DNA of 34,395 bases from Coptodactyla brooksi (taxonomy: Eukaryota > Arthropoda > Insecta > Coleoptera > Scarabaeidae). The notes under the pieces are model-generated. The model made no database searches and had not been told where the DNA came from. It was given only the letters and a program-made list of their open reading frames with translations. This document shows, in pieces, positions 10,091 to 19,833 of the stretch. The stretch spans positions 1 to 34,395 of the forward strand of contig JAWQRM010000053.1 of NCBI GenBank assembly GCA_033557675.1, in the 5' to 3' direction. The first letter of the stretch is position 1; each line of letters opens with the position of its first letter. A program made the translations under genes and the position numbers.

Positions 10091-12130
10091 AGGAAATAGG
10101 TTTAAATAAGGAAATAAATCCTTACCAATACAAGAATATAAGCAATAATATAAAATGAGCACAATATGAAGGATTAGAATTAGAATTCATAAATAACATA
10201 TGTAAATAATAAGCGAAGAAAGTGTGCAGCAAAGACTATGTCATAGATGTCAATACACTGATTTGTTTCCAAAACTCAACTCGCTCACAAAAGGAAAGTA
10301 ATCGATTTTTTACGATTTTTAATAACGGAAGGTTTTTTAGAAACGATATTGGAAAAATGTGCAATTATCGCCTAAACTTTGCAAAATTTCACAAGTATAA
10401 AATTGCATGTATATTCTGGACATAGACTATGCTACAAGATCTGGCAAAAATATAATAATTTTGTGATGACTAATATGCAAGTAAAAACTTTTATAAATGG
10501 GTGCAGGTGAACTACGATATTAAAATATAAATGACGACTTGATGTAACAAAGTTTATTTAAATTTTTTCGGTTTAGTAATTTCAGAAATGTAGATGCAGA
10601 GATATGTCCCCTTTGTAAAGCCATGCCCATAATCAAGTGACCTTAAAATGTTAAATTTTTACAAGATATTAACTCATATACGTATAGGTTTGGTACAAAT
10701 TGATTCTCCGTATGGGTGATTCATGCGAGTGGGACTAACAAATATGATATATACGAAAGTAGGAAAAACACATCACGCGTTGGTCAGATTCAGAGCATGT
10801 CTTATATTATAGAGACAGAGAATAAAATTGTACGATTTGTACTCGTGATTCATATGCCAAGTATTATAAGTTAAACAATGAAACAAAATTTCCGGCTTGA
10901 AATGAAAAAGCAAACTATAATTTACATGTTTATTTTAATCTGCTTTTTATGAACATTTGAATATAATATCTAAACGGTAATTAAAACAAGCATTACAACA
11001 AAGATGATGTAAGATGAGCTTAAAAGGCATATCTGACATAGTTTTGGAGAAGTGCTAGATTTAGCACAATTTTGCACAATTAGAAATTACATCAATAAAA
11101 CCAAAGCTAAAACGATGAAATACAGTTAAGGGAATAAACCTCTGAACTCACTAATAAATAACCTAAACGTTGTATGATTCATTATAGTTGGTCACGCAAA
11201 CGTATTTTACGATTATTATGTTTTTTCCAAATCTGGTGGTGAAAACCACTATTCACGTTAACAACGCATCTAATTGATTTGCCAGCCACCGAATGACATA
11301 ACAAGTAACATATTATCTGTACTCTTTCAAGGTTTCCGGCATGAATCAACAACAGCGTTTCTTTTTTGTTATTTCGACGAAGAGAGGACAACCAGACTAA
11401 AGTCGCAGTAAGAATCTTTAAGAAAGAATCCAAGGCTGTGAACACATTGCGCTTTGCATTAGATACGTAGCGGATGGGCGTTTACGTTTTATAGTTCCAT
11501 TAAAACAAATTCATATGCAAATTCGTGGCACAAACTGTGGGAAAGAGTATCGTACAAACAATCGATTAATTACAAAGTACAATATTCATTTGTTTATTGG
11601 ACCGCGGACAGTTACTTCTCGGAACTATGGCGCATCGAAAGGAAAATATATCTGGGCCACGCTTTTGCGTGGTCATTGGTAAAAATGTCATGGCCTAACG
11701 TTAGACATAAGTATGTGTACCATAAATTTTTGTAAGTTGTGTTAATTAAGACGCATAATTTATTAACGCTGTTCTATTTGTTACAGTAACAAGTCTTTTT
11801 AAAACATATTCGCAATTTTATATTTCTCATTTTTGCAATATTCAGGTGATAATCGCACTTTTGTACTATGTCGTTATCTCATAAACGCTTTATCGGACGC
11901 GAACGCAATTAAGTTCCAAAGAATGCTACCACGTTAGCTGCTAACACAAATGCTAACACAAAGAGCGCGCTATCAAGGCTGGGCGAGATAGCGATAGCGG
12001 CGGCACCGCACTTCGACTGGAGAAAAGCATTGAGTCCTGTGTTTGAAAGCTTATATTTTATTTTCGTTAATTATTGCAGAATATTAGCAAGTATTGTGAG
12101 TAAACCTAGACAAAGACATATTTACATCTC
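10091..12130. other. Long AT-rich stretch, nothing recognised
   Basis: I found no exon, transposase word or RNA motif in this 2 kb. A locally GC-richer patch around 11940-12020 has small repeats (AATGCTAACACAAA, AGATAGCGATAGCGG) but no interpretable function. Confidence 0.4.
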
Positions 12131-12136
12131 TTATTT

Positions 12137-12160
12137 GATCCTGGCCTCAGCGCCAGGATC
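12137..12160. repeat. Perfect 9-bp hairpin
   Basis: GATCCTGGC (12137-12145) pairs exactly with GCCAGGATC (12152-12160) around a 6-base loop. Confidence 0.55.
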
Positions 12161-12477
12161 TTTCTCGTCGAAATCGTACGTTCTTTATTGGTTTATTATT
12201 GCGGCTAGAATTAAAATTTAATAACAACATATTTTTGTTTTCTGCCTTAGGAGTATATAAATAAGAGCATAACAACTTGCCGTTACCAGGAGTCAGGATG
12301 CCAATATCCTGATACGCAGGTATAAAACCTCGAAAAATCTATTCCAGTCACCACTCAAATTATATGCGCATTGTTAAACGTCACAAAATTTTTTGAAGTA
12401 GAAAAAAAATAATTCTTCAAAAAATCCTACTGCGAAAGCTTCGAAAGGTATTGATTCAGTACAAGTAATAAGTAACA

Positions 12478-12522
12478 TGCTCGACACATGTTGCGCTAAC
12501 CAAGTTAGCATCATCAGGAGCG
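12478..12522 (-). ncRNA. Hammerhead-like ribozyme motif A (inverted partner of motif B)
   Basis: Read on the minus strand: helix I GCTC/GAGC; core CTGATGA intact; one extra T; helix II GCTAAC/GTTAGC with loop TTG; then GCAA where GAAA is expected (one change); helix III CA/TG; cleavage-side TC. Helix III is CA/TG here but CG/CG in motif B, so pairing is kept despite base changes. Minimal hammerheads of this kind are known from the terminal repeats of Penelope-like retroelements. Assignment to that class is inference. Confidence 0.6.
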
Positions 12523-12550
12523 ATGAAAGACAGGTCTCCTCAGGTTTCAT

Positions 12551-12595
12551 TGTTCCTTATGATGCTAACTTGGTTAGTGAAACGTGCGTCGAGCA
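12551..12595 (+). ncRNA. Hammerhead-like ribozyme motif B (inverted partner of motif A)
   Basis: Plus strand: helix I TGTTC/GAGCA (one G-T pair); core reads CTTATGA (G5 changed); extra T; helix II GCTAAC/GTTAGT (one wobble); GAAA intact; helix III CG/CG; TC at the cleavage position. It faces away from motif A, about 30 bases apart. The right flank continues as TTTTGGTGTAGTGATGAT and ends near GCCAAAGGTTCCAAAATC, the common border of this family. Confidence 0.55.
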
Positions 12596-12690
12596 TGGAC
12601 TTTTCGATTTTGGTGTAGTGATGATATTGTTGAACTTTGTTATTAAGCCAAAGGTTCCAAAATCTACAACTTCAACGGACTATCACAATT
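12596..12690. repeat. Flank of the dispersed hammerhead-bearing family
   Basis: This right arm (CTTTTCGATTTTGGTGTAG through AGCCAAAGGTTCCAAAAT) recurs, in either orientation, at 18.69, 29.62, 31.68 and 33.72 kb. It helps define the outer border of the repeat unit. Confidence 0.6.
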
Positions 12691-12884
12691 TAATCGTTTT
12701 TGCATAAATTAAAGCTTGCTCTGTATTATTCAGTGTCATCTCGTTGTGTTATCGTACATACATACATATATATTGTACATGTAAATCTTAATTACAGAAT
12801 CTATGTTAAGACTATGTCTAATGACATACATTCTACAGTAAGTAGTGTAAATAGTAAATAGTGTTATTAGTTTGGAAGTTTTAG

Positions 12885-13020
12885 CTTCGTAACAAACTTA
12901 GATAACAGTTATCACTACGCCGAAACTCCAAAAAGCACTGCATCAAAGCTAAGAATACCTGTCTGAAGCATTTAACAGTCTTTCGTCGACCTTGGTGAGC
13001 GAAACGGGCGTTCAGCAGTC
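12885..13020 (+). repeat. Degenerate copy of the hammerhead-bearing repeat
   Basis: The left flank (TAACAAACTTAGATAACAGTTATCACTACGCCGAAA, around 12890-12930) matches the family. At 12985-13018 only the second half of a hammerhead-like motif remains: TTGGTGAGC, GAAACGGGCG and TTCAGCAG. The CTGATGA strand is not recognisable. Confidence 0.4.
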
Positions 13021-14030
13021 ACTTTTCAATTACTTGTAGTTTAGTTGTGACAATTGTTTTAGTGATGACTACTAGTGGTATTGTTAATAAATGGTAACTG
13101 TCGAACGCACTCTGCGTCATAGCTCTGGTGATATGTCGTATTTATTATGCTACCTTCATTGTAGGCAGCAACGTTTATTAATTTGACATTTAATTTTTTC
13201 TGTTATTTAGAAGAGGATATTTTTGAATAGAAGAAAGTGCCGAGAGAAGTATTCATTATGAACTATCTTAAAGTACTTTTCTTAAGGTTAGGTTACAGTT
13301 TGAAAGATGAACGTCACTTTGCAGACTGACATCATTTGGACGCAGAAAATCGCCAAAATTACTTGGATTATCACACTTTGATTGATTTCCTACCATTTGC
13401 AATAATTTAAAATCACGAGGATATGCTCTGGATGCATGATATCATACCTGGGATACGTTTGCAGGTAATATTTGTTTATTATGATAAGACCTAGTGTAGA
13501 GCTTTTAGAATATATTCTGGTTAGAAACTTAATGTTATGTAATAACAATTCTATTAATTCCACAATTTATTTCCTTTTGTTTCAATTTTGTTGCTAGAGA
13601 TGTAGATAGTGGTATACTATAGTTATAGTCTCTTGTGAGCCATATCCCAATTTGAATACATTTAAGAGATATGAGTAAGTAATACCTGCCTCATTCTAAA
13701 TTGTATTAAATGTTTTTTTGTGAAATGTTGTGGACCATACTAGGCGCGCCAAAGAAATGGCGTCATGTTGTTTCGAGTATAACTTTGTTTAATATATGTT
13801 CCACTTATTTTGATTTTGTAGCTGTGACTAATGATTTGATTGATACTGGATAGGAAACAAAACATTTATTCTAGCTATTAATAAGACAAACATACTTTAC
13901 AATTTCCATGTGTTTGTTTGGTACTTCGATTATTGGGTTTTATCCAATACTCAGTACAGTGTTTTGTATTGTCTAGTGCCGTGATCTACCATGGCCACTA
14001 ACAATTCAGCAATTGCCGTTTTAATTGTAC
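13021..14030. other. AT-rich sequence, nothing recognised
   Basis: No coding exon or repeat border could be supported between the degenerate hammerhead-bearing repeat and the next transposase fragment. Confidence 0.4.
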
Positions 14031-14034
14031 CACC

Positions 14035-14345
14035 AAATTTGCTATCATAACGTCTAATCTACACCCAGAAAAAAAGATCATAAAGCGTCAAGTCGGGAAG
14101 AAAAGCATCTAAACAAGTAGCACAGATGCGGTTGCAGTCTTACTCCCCATCCATCTTAATGGAAAAGTTTTTTCAAGCTGATTTTGCACAATGACGTCCC
14201 GATGTGTAAGGGGACCTTCCTGCTTGAAGGTTTGTAAGACTATCAAACGTTGGCCAATTTTCAACCATAAAAGCTGTTGCTTTAACGTCTGTAGATAGCT
14301 TTTCACTAGTCATATTTCCGTTGAAAAACAAAATGGGCCTATCAC
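14035..14345 (-). pseudogene. Tc1/mariner-superfamily transposase fragment
   Basis: On the minus strand the words SYLQTLKQQLLWL, TFKQEGPLTHRDVIVQN and LEKTFPLRWMGSKT occur in one frame. After a stop, a shifted FFPDLTL-DLFFWV follows. Together they match the block 'fQQDGApPH---VR--L---FP-RWIGR----WP-RSPDLTPlDFFLWG' of Tc1/mariner-type DDE proteins, so the second and third catalytic regions are represented. In the second motif the usual QQDGA-PH appears as KQEGPLTH, so the aspartate is lost. N- and C-terminal parts are missing. Confidence 0.75.
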
Positions 14346-14349
14346 ATAG

Positions 14350-15590
14350 TTCTGCTTAATTGGCGTCCATCCTAGGGGAAGTGAGCTATTCGACATACCA
14401 TAAAGGATCTTCAATGCTTCAGTAGTGAGAACTGTGCTTCAGAACAGATCCAAGAATGTGGATTTGAATGTGGCGCTGAGAAAGTAATTTTTTTGTTTGG
14501 AGAACAGCTTTGATATTGCCTGATAAAGCCGCACACCTTCTCTAGTATTCCCACTAAGCTCTCCCATACGTGAAATGAAGACATGTGTATGTAAATTAAA
14601 AAGAGTAGTTTCATACAAAGTAACTTAAACGCACTGACAAAATACAAATGAAGCTGTATCTCAATAAGGAAGCATTTTGGGATACGTGTTCATGTGAGCT
14701 TTTTTCATCGGAAGGGCGAAGAGACAGCGTTTGCGAAGTTTGGGCACATATCATATCAACAATCTCTATAAATGGATATATAATATATCGCATATCATAT
14801 ATTTGCTGCAATTGTAAAAGAAATGATGGAAACCTTTGATTTCGTAAAAATGAGTAGGAAAGTTTCTCCGGCCAAACTTCAGTCTGGTATTCTGTATACT
14901 ACTGCTGAAATAAAGCTGTCAAATAAATATGAGTGTATTATGTTATTTTGACAGAATATATCTTGGTTTCAACCTTTCAGATACCATAAAAATAGTTCCA
15001 TTGTCGATTGTTTCCTTTTGTCAATGGATTAATTGCACATTAATTACAATTCCTACAACAGAAATCACTTAGCTTAGTTGAAAGCAGCCTTTCAATTAAC
15101 GAAGGTAGTTAAAATCTCAAATCCTATGGGACGATGGCTACCAAACTACTTTCTGTGAATAACAGAACACTTTCAAAGTCGGATTAATATTAACCTTACG
15201 AACATTTGCTACTTTAATATACTTCAAAGCCTTTAATAAAATAGATGCTTCCCTTGTAAACATGACTGACAATGTAAACATTTCTTATGAAAATTATTTC
15301 ATTCTGACAACAGTCATCAGCAGGAATATCGTATGAATCGGCAAGTATTGGTAGAAACAGAAATGGCCTGTTTCTTCAAAAAGAGGGAAATTATATCGGC
15401 TGCAGTCAGATTATGAATGAGTGGGGGCAACGCTTATTTCAAAAATGACTACAACATTAGTATTTGTGCTTTCAAGATGTGCTAGAAATAAATGCCAAAT
15501 ATTCAACTTAGATTACTGTGCTTCGACATTTAGTACGATGCCTAGAACGCAGGTGCGTGTTACTGTCATATTTGAAACTACTCCTGGCGG
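14350..15590. other. No recognised gene
   Basis: Open frames here are short, overlap on both strands and show no recognisable composition. Part of 14350-14650 could be more of the adjacent transposase, but I could not align it. Confidence 0.35.
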
Positions 15591-15594
15591 TTGA

Positions 15595-16515
15595 CAATTT
15601 AATGCTTCCAATTTAAAACTTTATTACAAGATATGTACATTGCCAATAATGTAATCACCCTCGTTATCAATAACTTTTTGCTATCTAGTGTGCAAATTTT
15701 CAATGGCTGATCGATGAAAATCACTTGCTTTTTGACCAAAATATCTAGAGATGGCATTTTGGATATCGTCCAAATTTTCAAATTTTTTGCCACTTAGAAA
15801 ATGTTGTAGCGATTGAAATAAATGGAAATCCTATAACGAAATATCGGCTGAGTATGGTGGGTAAGGCATTAACTCCCACCCCAATTCATTAATTTTTTCC
15901 AGGGTTCGTCTTGCGCAGTGCGGTCTTGCATTGTCCGCATTGCGGTCTTGCATCAATAAATCGAATGCATGGTCTTGCATTCGATTGATTGATTAATTGA
16001 TCGATAAATTCATTTACTGATTGAATGACTGATTGATTGGCTGATTGATTGATTGACTGGTCGATTGATTGATTGATTGCATGATTGACTGATGGACTGA
16101 TTGACTGATTGGCTGATTGGCTGATTGTCTAACTCAGTGACGAACTCACTGATTGACTGATTGTCTAATTGACTAATTCACTGATTGTCTGATTGACTAA
16201 TTAATCGATAGACTTGTTGACTTATTGATTAACTGATTGATTGACTGAAAACGCTTTCGTATTGTGCCGTTGTTACCAAATGTTCTTGGATGGTGGACCA
16301 AGGTTGGTTAAGAGTGTTTGACAGTTCCTCGATTGTCTGACACGGATTTGCTTCCGTCTTTAACATGTCATTGTCTATAGTTGTTGGTCTTCCTGATCGA
16401 TACGAACAGATCGATACGAAAAGATCAAAATGACCGGATTTGAACTTAGAAAACTAGCTTTGGCATTCATGAACGTCTAATGCACTTGGATAAACATCGC
16501 AAATGTTTTTGGTAG
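15595..16515 (-). pseudogene. mariner transposase split by a microsatellite
   Basis: Minus strand, high to low coordinates. Positions 16515-16250 encode an N-terminal region with NICDVYPSALDVHECQS, FSKFKSGHFDLF, RSGRPTTIDNDML and TIEELSNTLNQPWSTIQEHL, the helix-turn-helix part of irritans-like mariners. Positions 15970-15600 encode the C-terminal half: DNARPHCARRTLEKINELGW (the second-aspartate motif), PYPPYSADIS-DFHLFQSLQ and KKFENLDDIQNAISRYFGQK. Between them, 15965-16245 is a GATT-type tetranucleotide tract that takes the place of the central coding sequence, including the first catalytic aspartate region. Several stops are present. Confidence 0.85.
15965..16245. repeat. Degenerate tetranucleotide (ATTG/ACTG)n microsatellite
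   Basis: About 280 bases are built from ATTGATTG, ACTGATTG and GCTGATTG units with scattered substitutions, and the tract ends abruptly at mariner coding on each side. Confidence 0.9.
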
Positions 16516-16724
16516 CAACTGTTGCATTTCTACCCTTGTGAAATTAAAAAAGCTTAAGCTTTAATTATTTGCGAGTAAATAAGTTACTATAACCTTAAAA
16601 TGTCTTTAGCACGACTTTGAAGTACACTATGAGCTGATAAATGAGAAACGAATATCAACATATGCAGAAACGATATTACTTTCTGGTTTCCCTAATACAT
16701 AAAAAATTATAATATTAAGTATCA

Positions 16725-17020
16725 TATTCTTTGAATATTTCGAGGGTTTCTAAAATGTTCATTTTATTACTTTTGCCTAGGATTTTTATGACCTAAAAAT
16801 TTTGTTCTATACTTCCAGATAGGTGGGAATTCCTGACTAGATGGTCAGCATAATTAGTTAAGTGTTTATTATTTATATAAGATGTTATGTGTTCGTTATA
16901 TCTGTTCTTAAATTTTCTGCCTGTTTGTCCGATGTGTTTCATATCCCATGTGCCATACTTGATTTTATATATTACGGATAGTTCCAAAGTGTTATTTTCT
17001 TCTATTGCATTACACTTCCG
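16725..17020 (-). pseudogene. Penelope-like element, GIY-YIG endonuclease fragment (copy 1)
   Basis: Minus strand: IYKIKYGTWDMKHIGQTGRK followed by FKNRYNEHITSYINN and YADHLVRNSHL matches the GIY-YIG nuclease domain at the C-terminus of Penelope-like retroelements, which nicks DNA for target-primed reverse transcription. The IGQTGR, R-Y-EH and N-H segments are kept. The Cys pair usual just after the first strand (C-xx-C) is replaced by Tyr and Trp. The reverse transcriptase part is absent. It lies head to head with the next fragment. Confidence 0.85.
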
Positions 17021-17021
17021 T

Positions 17022-18000
17022 ACATCCTAAACAACATAAAGAAGCAACATTTAGAAACTTACTCCATAGATTAGAATTAATTCCGATGAAGACAGAAAAC
17101 TATCAACAAGAAATGAATAATAACTTTATTCGTGTCATTTACCAAAAGGCTTACACATGTCAATAAACACTATAAAGTATACAGGTTTAAAATATTTATT
17201 CATAAAATAAAAAACACAATAACATGAAAAATATGACAGTATAAAAGAAACGATACTACAACGGTGTTCTCGGTGGATCATTTAGAAATTCATCCATATG
17301 ACAGAATGCTCTGTCAATGGGATATTTTTGAATGTGCTTCAGAAACAAACGCACAGGAAGGCTCCTTAAGTTAATGTCGATGGCGTTAAAAAATCTATTA
17401 TATCATATTACAAATAACTAGCAAAAACGGTTACCCAACAGCATTAATAACAAAATTATACGAGAACATCAAGAACAAATATAGAGGCGTAACGCAGCGC
17501 AGGAACCGAACAAGAGACGCGATGGACCACCTTCATGTACACTGGACCTTATGTCCACCTCACATTCAAAATCTTCAAAAAACAAAATGTAAATATTGCA
17601 TTCCGCACAGCACATAAAATAAAAAACTGTACACAGTCAGCAATAGAAGAAAACAACACAATAGAACTATCCAGAATATTTAAAATCAAGTGTGGCACAT
17701 GCGATATGAAAGACATCGGTCAAACAGGCAGAAAATTTAAGGACATATATAACGAACACAAAATCTTATACCAATAACAAACATGACTCTGATTATGCTG
17801 ACCATCTACATAGGAATTCTGACCTATCTGGAAGTATAGATCAAAATTTCCAGGTCATAAAAGTTCTAGGCAAAAGTAATAAAATGAATATTTTGGAAAA
17901 CCTCGAAATATTCAAAGAAACCCTAAAAAGTCCAGCAATTAACATCCAGGTCAACAACAACTCCCACCCCATATTCCAATCAATAAAACTCCTGCAATAA
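17022..18000 (+). pseudogene. Penelope-like element, RT end plus GIY-YIG domain (copy 2, interrupted)
   Basis: Positions 17022-17115 encode KQHKEATFRNLLHRLELIP and NYQQEMNN, the end of the Penelope reverse transcriptase. After an interruption (17112-17403) coding resumes with ITSKNGYPTALITKLYENI. Then, in another frame, come FKIKCGTCDMKDIGQTGRKF and the tail through NHSDLSGS-like and NKMNILENLEIFKE to a stop at 17998-18000. The Cys pair C-GT-C of the nuclease is retained here. Over about 100 bases of shared coding it differs from copy 1 at about 11 positions by eye. Frameshifts and stops make it inactive. Confidence 0.85.
17112..17403 (-). other. Inserted segment carrying an unidentified 3' coding end
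   Basis: This block interrupts Penelope copy 2, with AATAAC at both junctions (a possible 6-bp target duplication). On the minus strand it has an AG acceptor-like site at 17395-17396. Then an open frame FFNAIDINLRSLPVRLFLK ... DEFLNDPPRTPL runs to a stop at 17256-17258, followed by two AATAAA-type signals (about 17201 and 17130). That looks like the last coding segment and 3' untranslated region of some gene or retroelement. No poly-A remains. I do not recognise the protein. Confidence 0.4.
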
Positions 18001-18038
18001 AAAATACCTATATAAGACACAACTATATAGGTATTTTT
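18000..18038. repeat. Perfect 15-bp hairpin at the end of the Penelope fragment
   Basis: AAAAATACCTATATA (18000-18014) pairs exactly with 18024-18038 around a 9-base loop, and a second smaller ATAGGT/ACCTAT hairpin follows. It starts at the stop codon of the Penelope tail, so it may be part of that element's 3' region. Confidence 0.6.
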
Positions 18039-18059
18039 ATAGGTAGTAATACCTATATA

Positions 18060-18680
18060 ATAATAGTAAACAAATGTTCGTCAAGCAGGCAAGATACATC
18101 GCACCCACTGCGATTAAGACGAAGCAAGGAAAAAAACAGTTAAACATTTTAAATATTGTACATAAATCACACAGTTATAAATTATACAATTATTTCGTTA
18201 TATATCAAGAATAATTTGATGTATAAGCAAATGTATAAGCGTTATATCGATCCAAAGATAGTTGTCTAAATTGATATCACATACTTCCATGTCATAGTTT
18301 AGAGGTTAGTGAAAGGAATAAAGAAATACATATATACATTTTGCAAATTAGTTTAGAAATATATATGACCTAAAGGCGGTAAACATTCTTACCCACTGAC
18401 ATATCGCTTAATTTACTAGTACATTTAAAGGTGTATTATTATAGATTTGGGATTAAATGAAAGATATTTGATCCCAAAGCTGCAAGGAATAACAAACTCT
18501 GAAACGTATCAAACATTTAACATCGGTCCTTCAGGAATAAACAACGTATATTATATATAAATAATATTAGTAGGGTCCTCTATTATGTTCTATCACGCGC
18601 ATGCGCTTGGTTTTACATAACCTACATTTATCCTTAGCGTATGTGTATGTTCTAGCGGTTGGAAAATGTTTAAGGCTTCG
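18060..18680. other. AT-rich sequence, nothing recognised
   Basis: No exon, transposase word or repeat border is supportable. Confidence 0.4.
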
Positions 18681-18685
18681 AGCTG

Positions 18686-18806
18686 AATTGTAGATTGGAA
18701 CCTTTGGTTTAGTAACAAATTCGTCAATTGTTATCACTTAACCATAACAAGAAATCAATTGCGCGACGCAAGAGTTTCGCCGACAAAATCGGCATCTTCG
18801 GGAGCA
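18686..18806 (-). ncRNA. Hammerhead-like motif H in a dispersed repeat copy
   Basis: The border GGAACCTTTGGTTTAGTAACAAA and flank TTGTTATCACTTAACCATAACAAG place this in the family. Minus strand 18806-18760: helix I TGCTC/GCGCA (one mismatch); core CCGAAGA (position 4 changed; position 7 is variable in hammerheads); extra T; helix II GCCGA/TCGGC, a different sequence from other copies but fully paired; GAAA intact; a C-G pair in helix III; TC at the cleavage position. Confidence 0.5.
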
Positions 18807-19031
18807 GCAAAGACAGAGGTCTTTGTCTTGGTGCCTGTCTACCTGTCGTACTAGATGCGCAACTAAGTTTCCGGGCTTCACACATGGATGGTGCTAGCGA
18901 CACATGTAGTCGGCATACATGCCTGAAGTTGTGTTTTTTTAATAGTTGTTTAGATTCCGCTTATAACTATGGTGAATAATTGTAGAGATTTGTAGGAAAA
19001 ATATACTCTTCTGGTTTAATATTTTATATTT

Positions 19032-19073
19032 AGCTTTACCGGTTTCGGCTTTTTAGGGCCATCCTCAGAAGCT
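19032..19073 (-). ncRNA. Hammerhead ribozyme motif J, core intact
   Basis: Minus strand, 5' to 3': AGCTT (helix I), CTGAGGA (core, variable base G at position 7), one extra T, GGC-CCTAAAAA-GCC (helix II), GAAA, CCGG (helix III with no loop), TA, AAGCT (helix I partner). All five pairs of helix I are Watson-Crick, and every core base I can check is present. The self-complementary CCGG cannot fold on itself but can pair between two molecules, as proposed for the minimal hammerheads of metazoan Penelope-like elements. It is a different sequence family from the other motifs in the window. Activity is inference. Confidence 0.65.
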
Positions 19074-19161
19074 TCTTATATGTCAAACCGTTACTCTTCT
19101 GTTTAGATTGTTGTTCATGGCTTGTTGTCCGTTTGGTGTATTGGGTATTGGATTGTTTGTG

Positions 19162-19192
19162 CTCGAGAGTTATCTGTTTGATAACTCTCGAG
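19162..19192. repeat. Perfect 13-bp hairpin
   Basis: CTCGAGAGTTATC (19162-19174) pairs exactly with 19180-19192 around TGTTT. It is about 90 bases from hammerhead motif J and may belong to the same retroelement repeat. Confidence 0.6.
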
Positions 19193-19261
19193 TTTCGTGA
19201 GTATTGTGTACTGTTGTTATAGGTTTTATATTATTGCGTTTTGCTTTTTGTTCTGAATTCT

Positions 19262-19513
19262 ATAGTGTCTTGGCATGATCTGCTACCACACCCACTGTAT
19301 TCGCCAGACATGGCTCCTTCCGATTATCACTTGTTCCGGTCGATGGCGCATGGCTTGACTGGGCTACACCTGACCAATTTCGAAGAAGTGGTGAAAATTG
19401 GTTGGATGAATAGTTTCGATCCAAAGACGCGTTGTTTTATCGTCGCGGTGTTCATGTATTGCCAGAGAGATGGCAAAAATGTGTAACTAGCGAGGGACGG
19501 TATTTTGAATAAA
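19262..19513 (+). pseudogene. mariner transposase fragment, C-terminal end
   Basis: The frame LLPHPLYSPDMAPSDYHLF followed by RSMAHGLTGLHLTNFEEV is the third-aspartate signature and what follows it in mauritiana/cecropia-like mariners. A single-base frameshift near 19420 moves the continuation (SKDALFYRRGVHVLPERWQK and EGRYFE) to another frame, which ends at a TAA at 19511-19513. The rest of the protein is missing on the left. Confidence 0.85.
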
Positions 19514-19833
19514 CCATTTCTAATCAATTCCAACCAATTTTGTATTTCCCTAGAAATTTGTCGTTTTCATTGATTAAAAAAACTGGAAACTTAGTTGCGC
19601 ATTCTGTGTAATTCTGACTAGGTACTTATCAATTTTTATTGTTTTATGGTTAAAAACGGAAATAGTTGTTCATTGTAACTAATCCTCATAGTAGCGTGTT
19701 ATAAATGACATGTCTTTGTTTTATTTATACGTATATTTATACAATAAACATATACCTTACAAAATTATGCAGCGATGTTCATGGATTGAGGATTGTGCCA
19801 TAAGGACTAGTCTTTCGCATGAAAGATGAAATT
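19514..19833. other. Downstream flank of gene 2
   Basis: This stretch holds the presumed 3' untranslated region of gene 2 (minus strand), with an AATAAA-type signal near 19719-19726. No other feature is seen. Confidence 0.4.

Noticed and set aside
12477..12707. 76-codon frame across the 12.5-kb repeat
   Set aside because: It reads straight through two hammerhead-like motifs; similar frames at 18.7 and 29.5 kb come from the same repeat.
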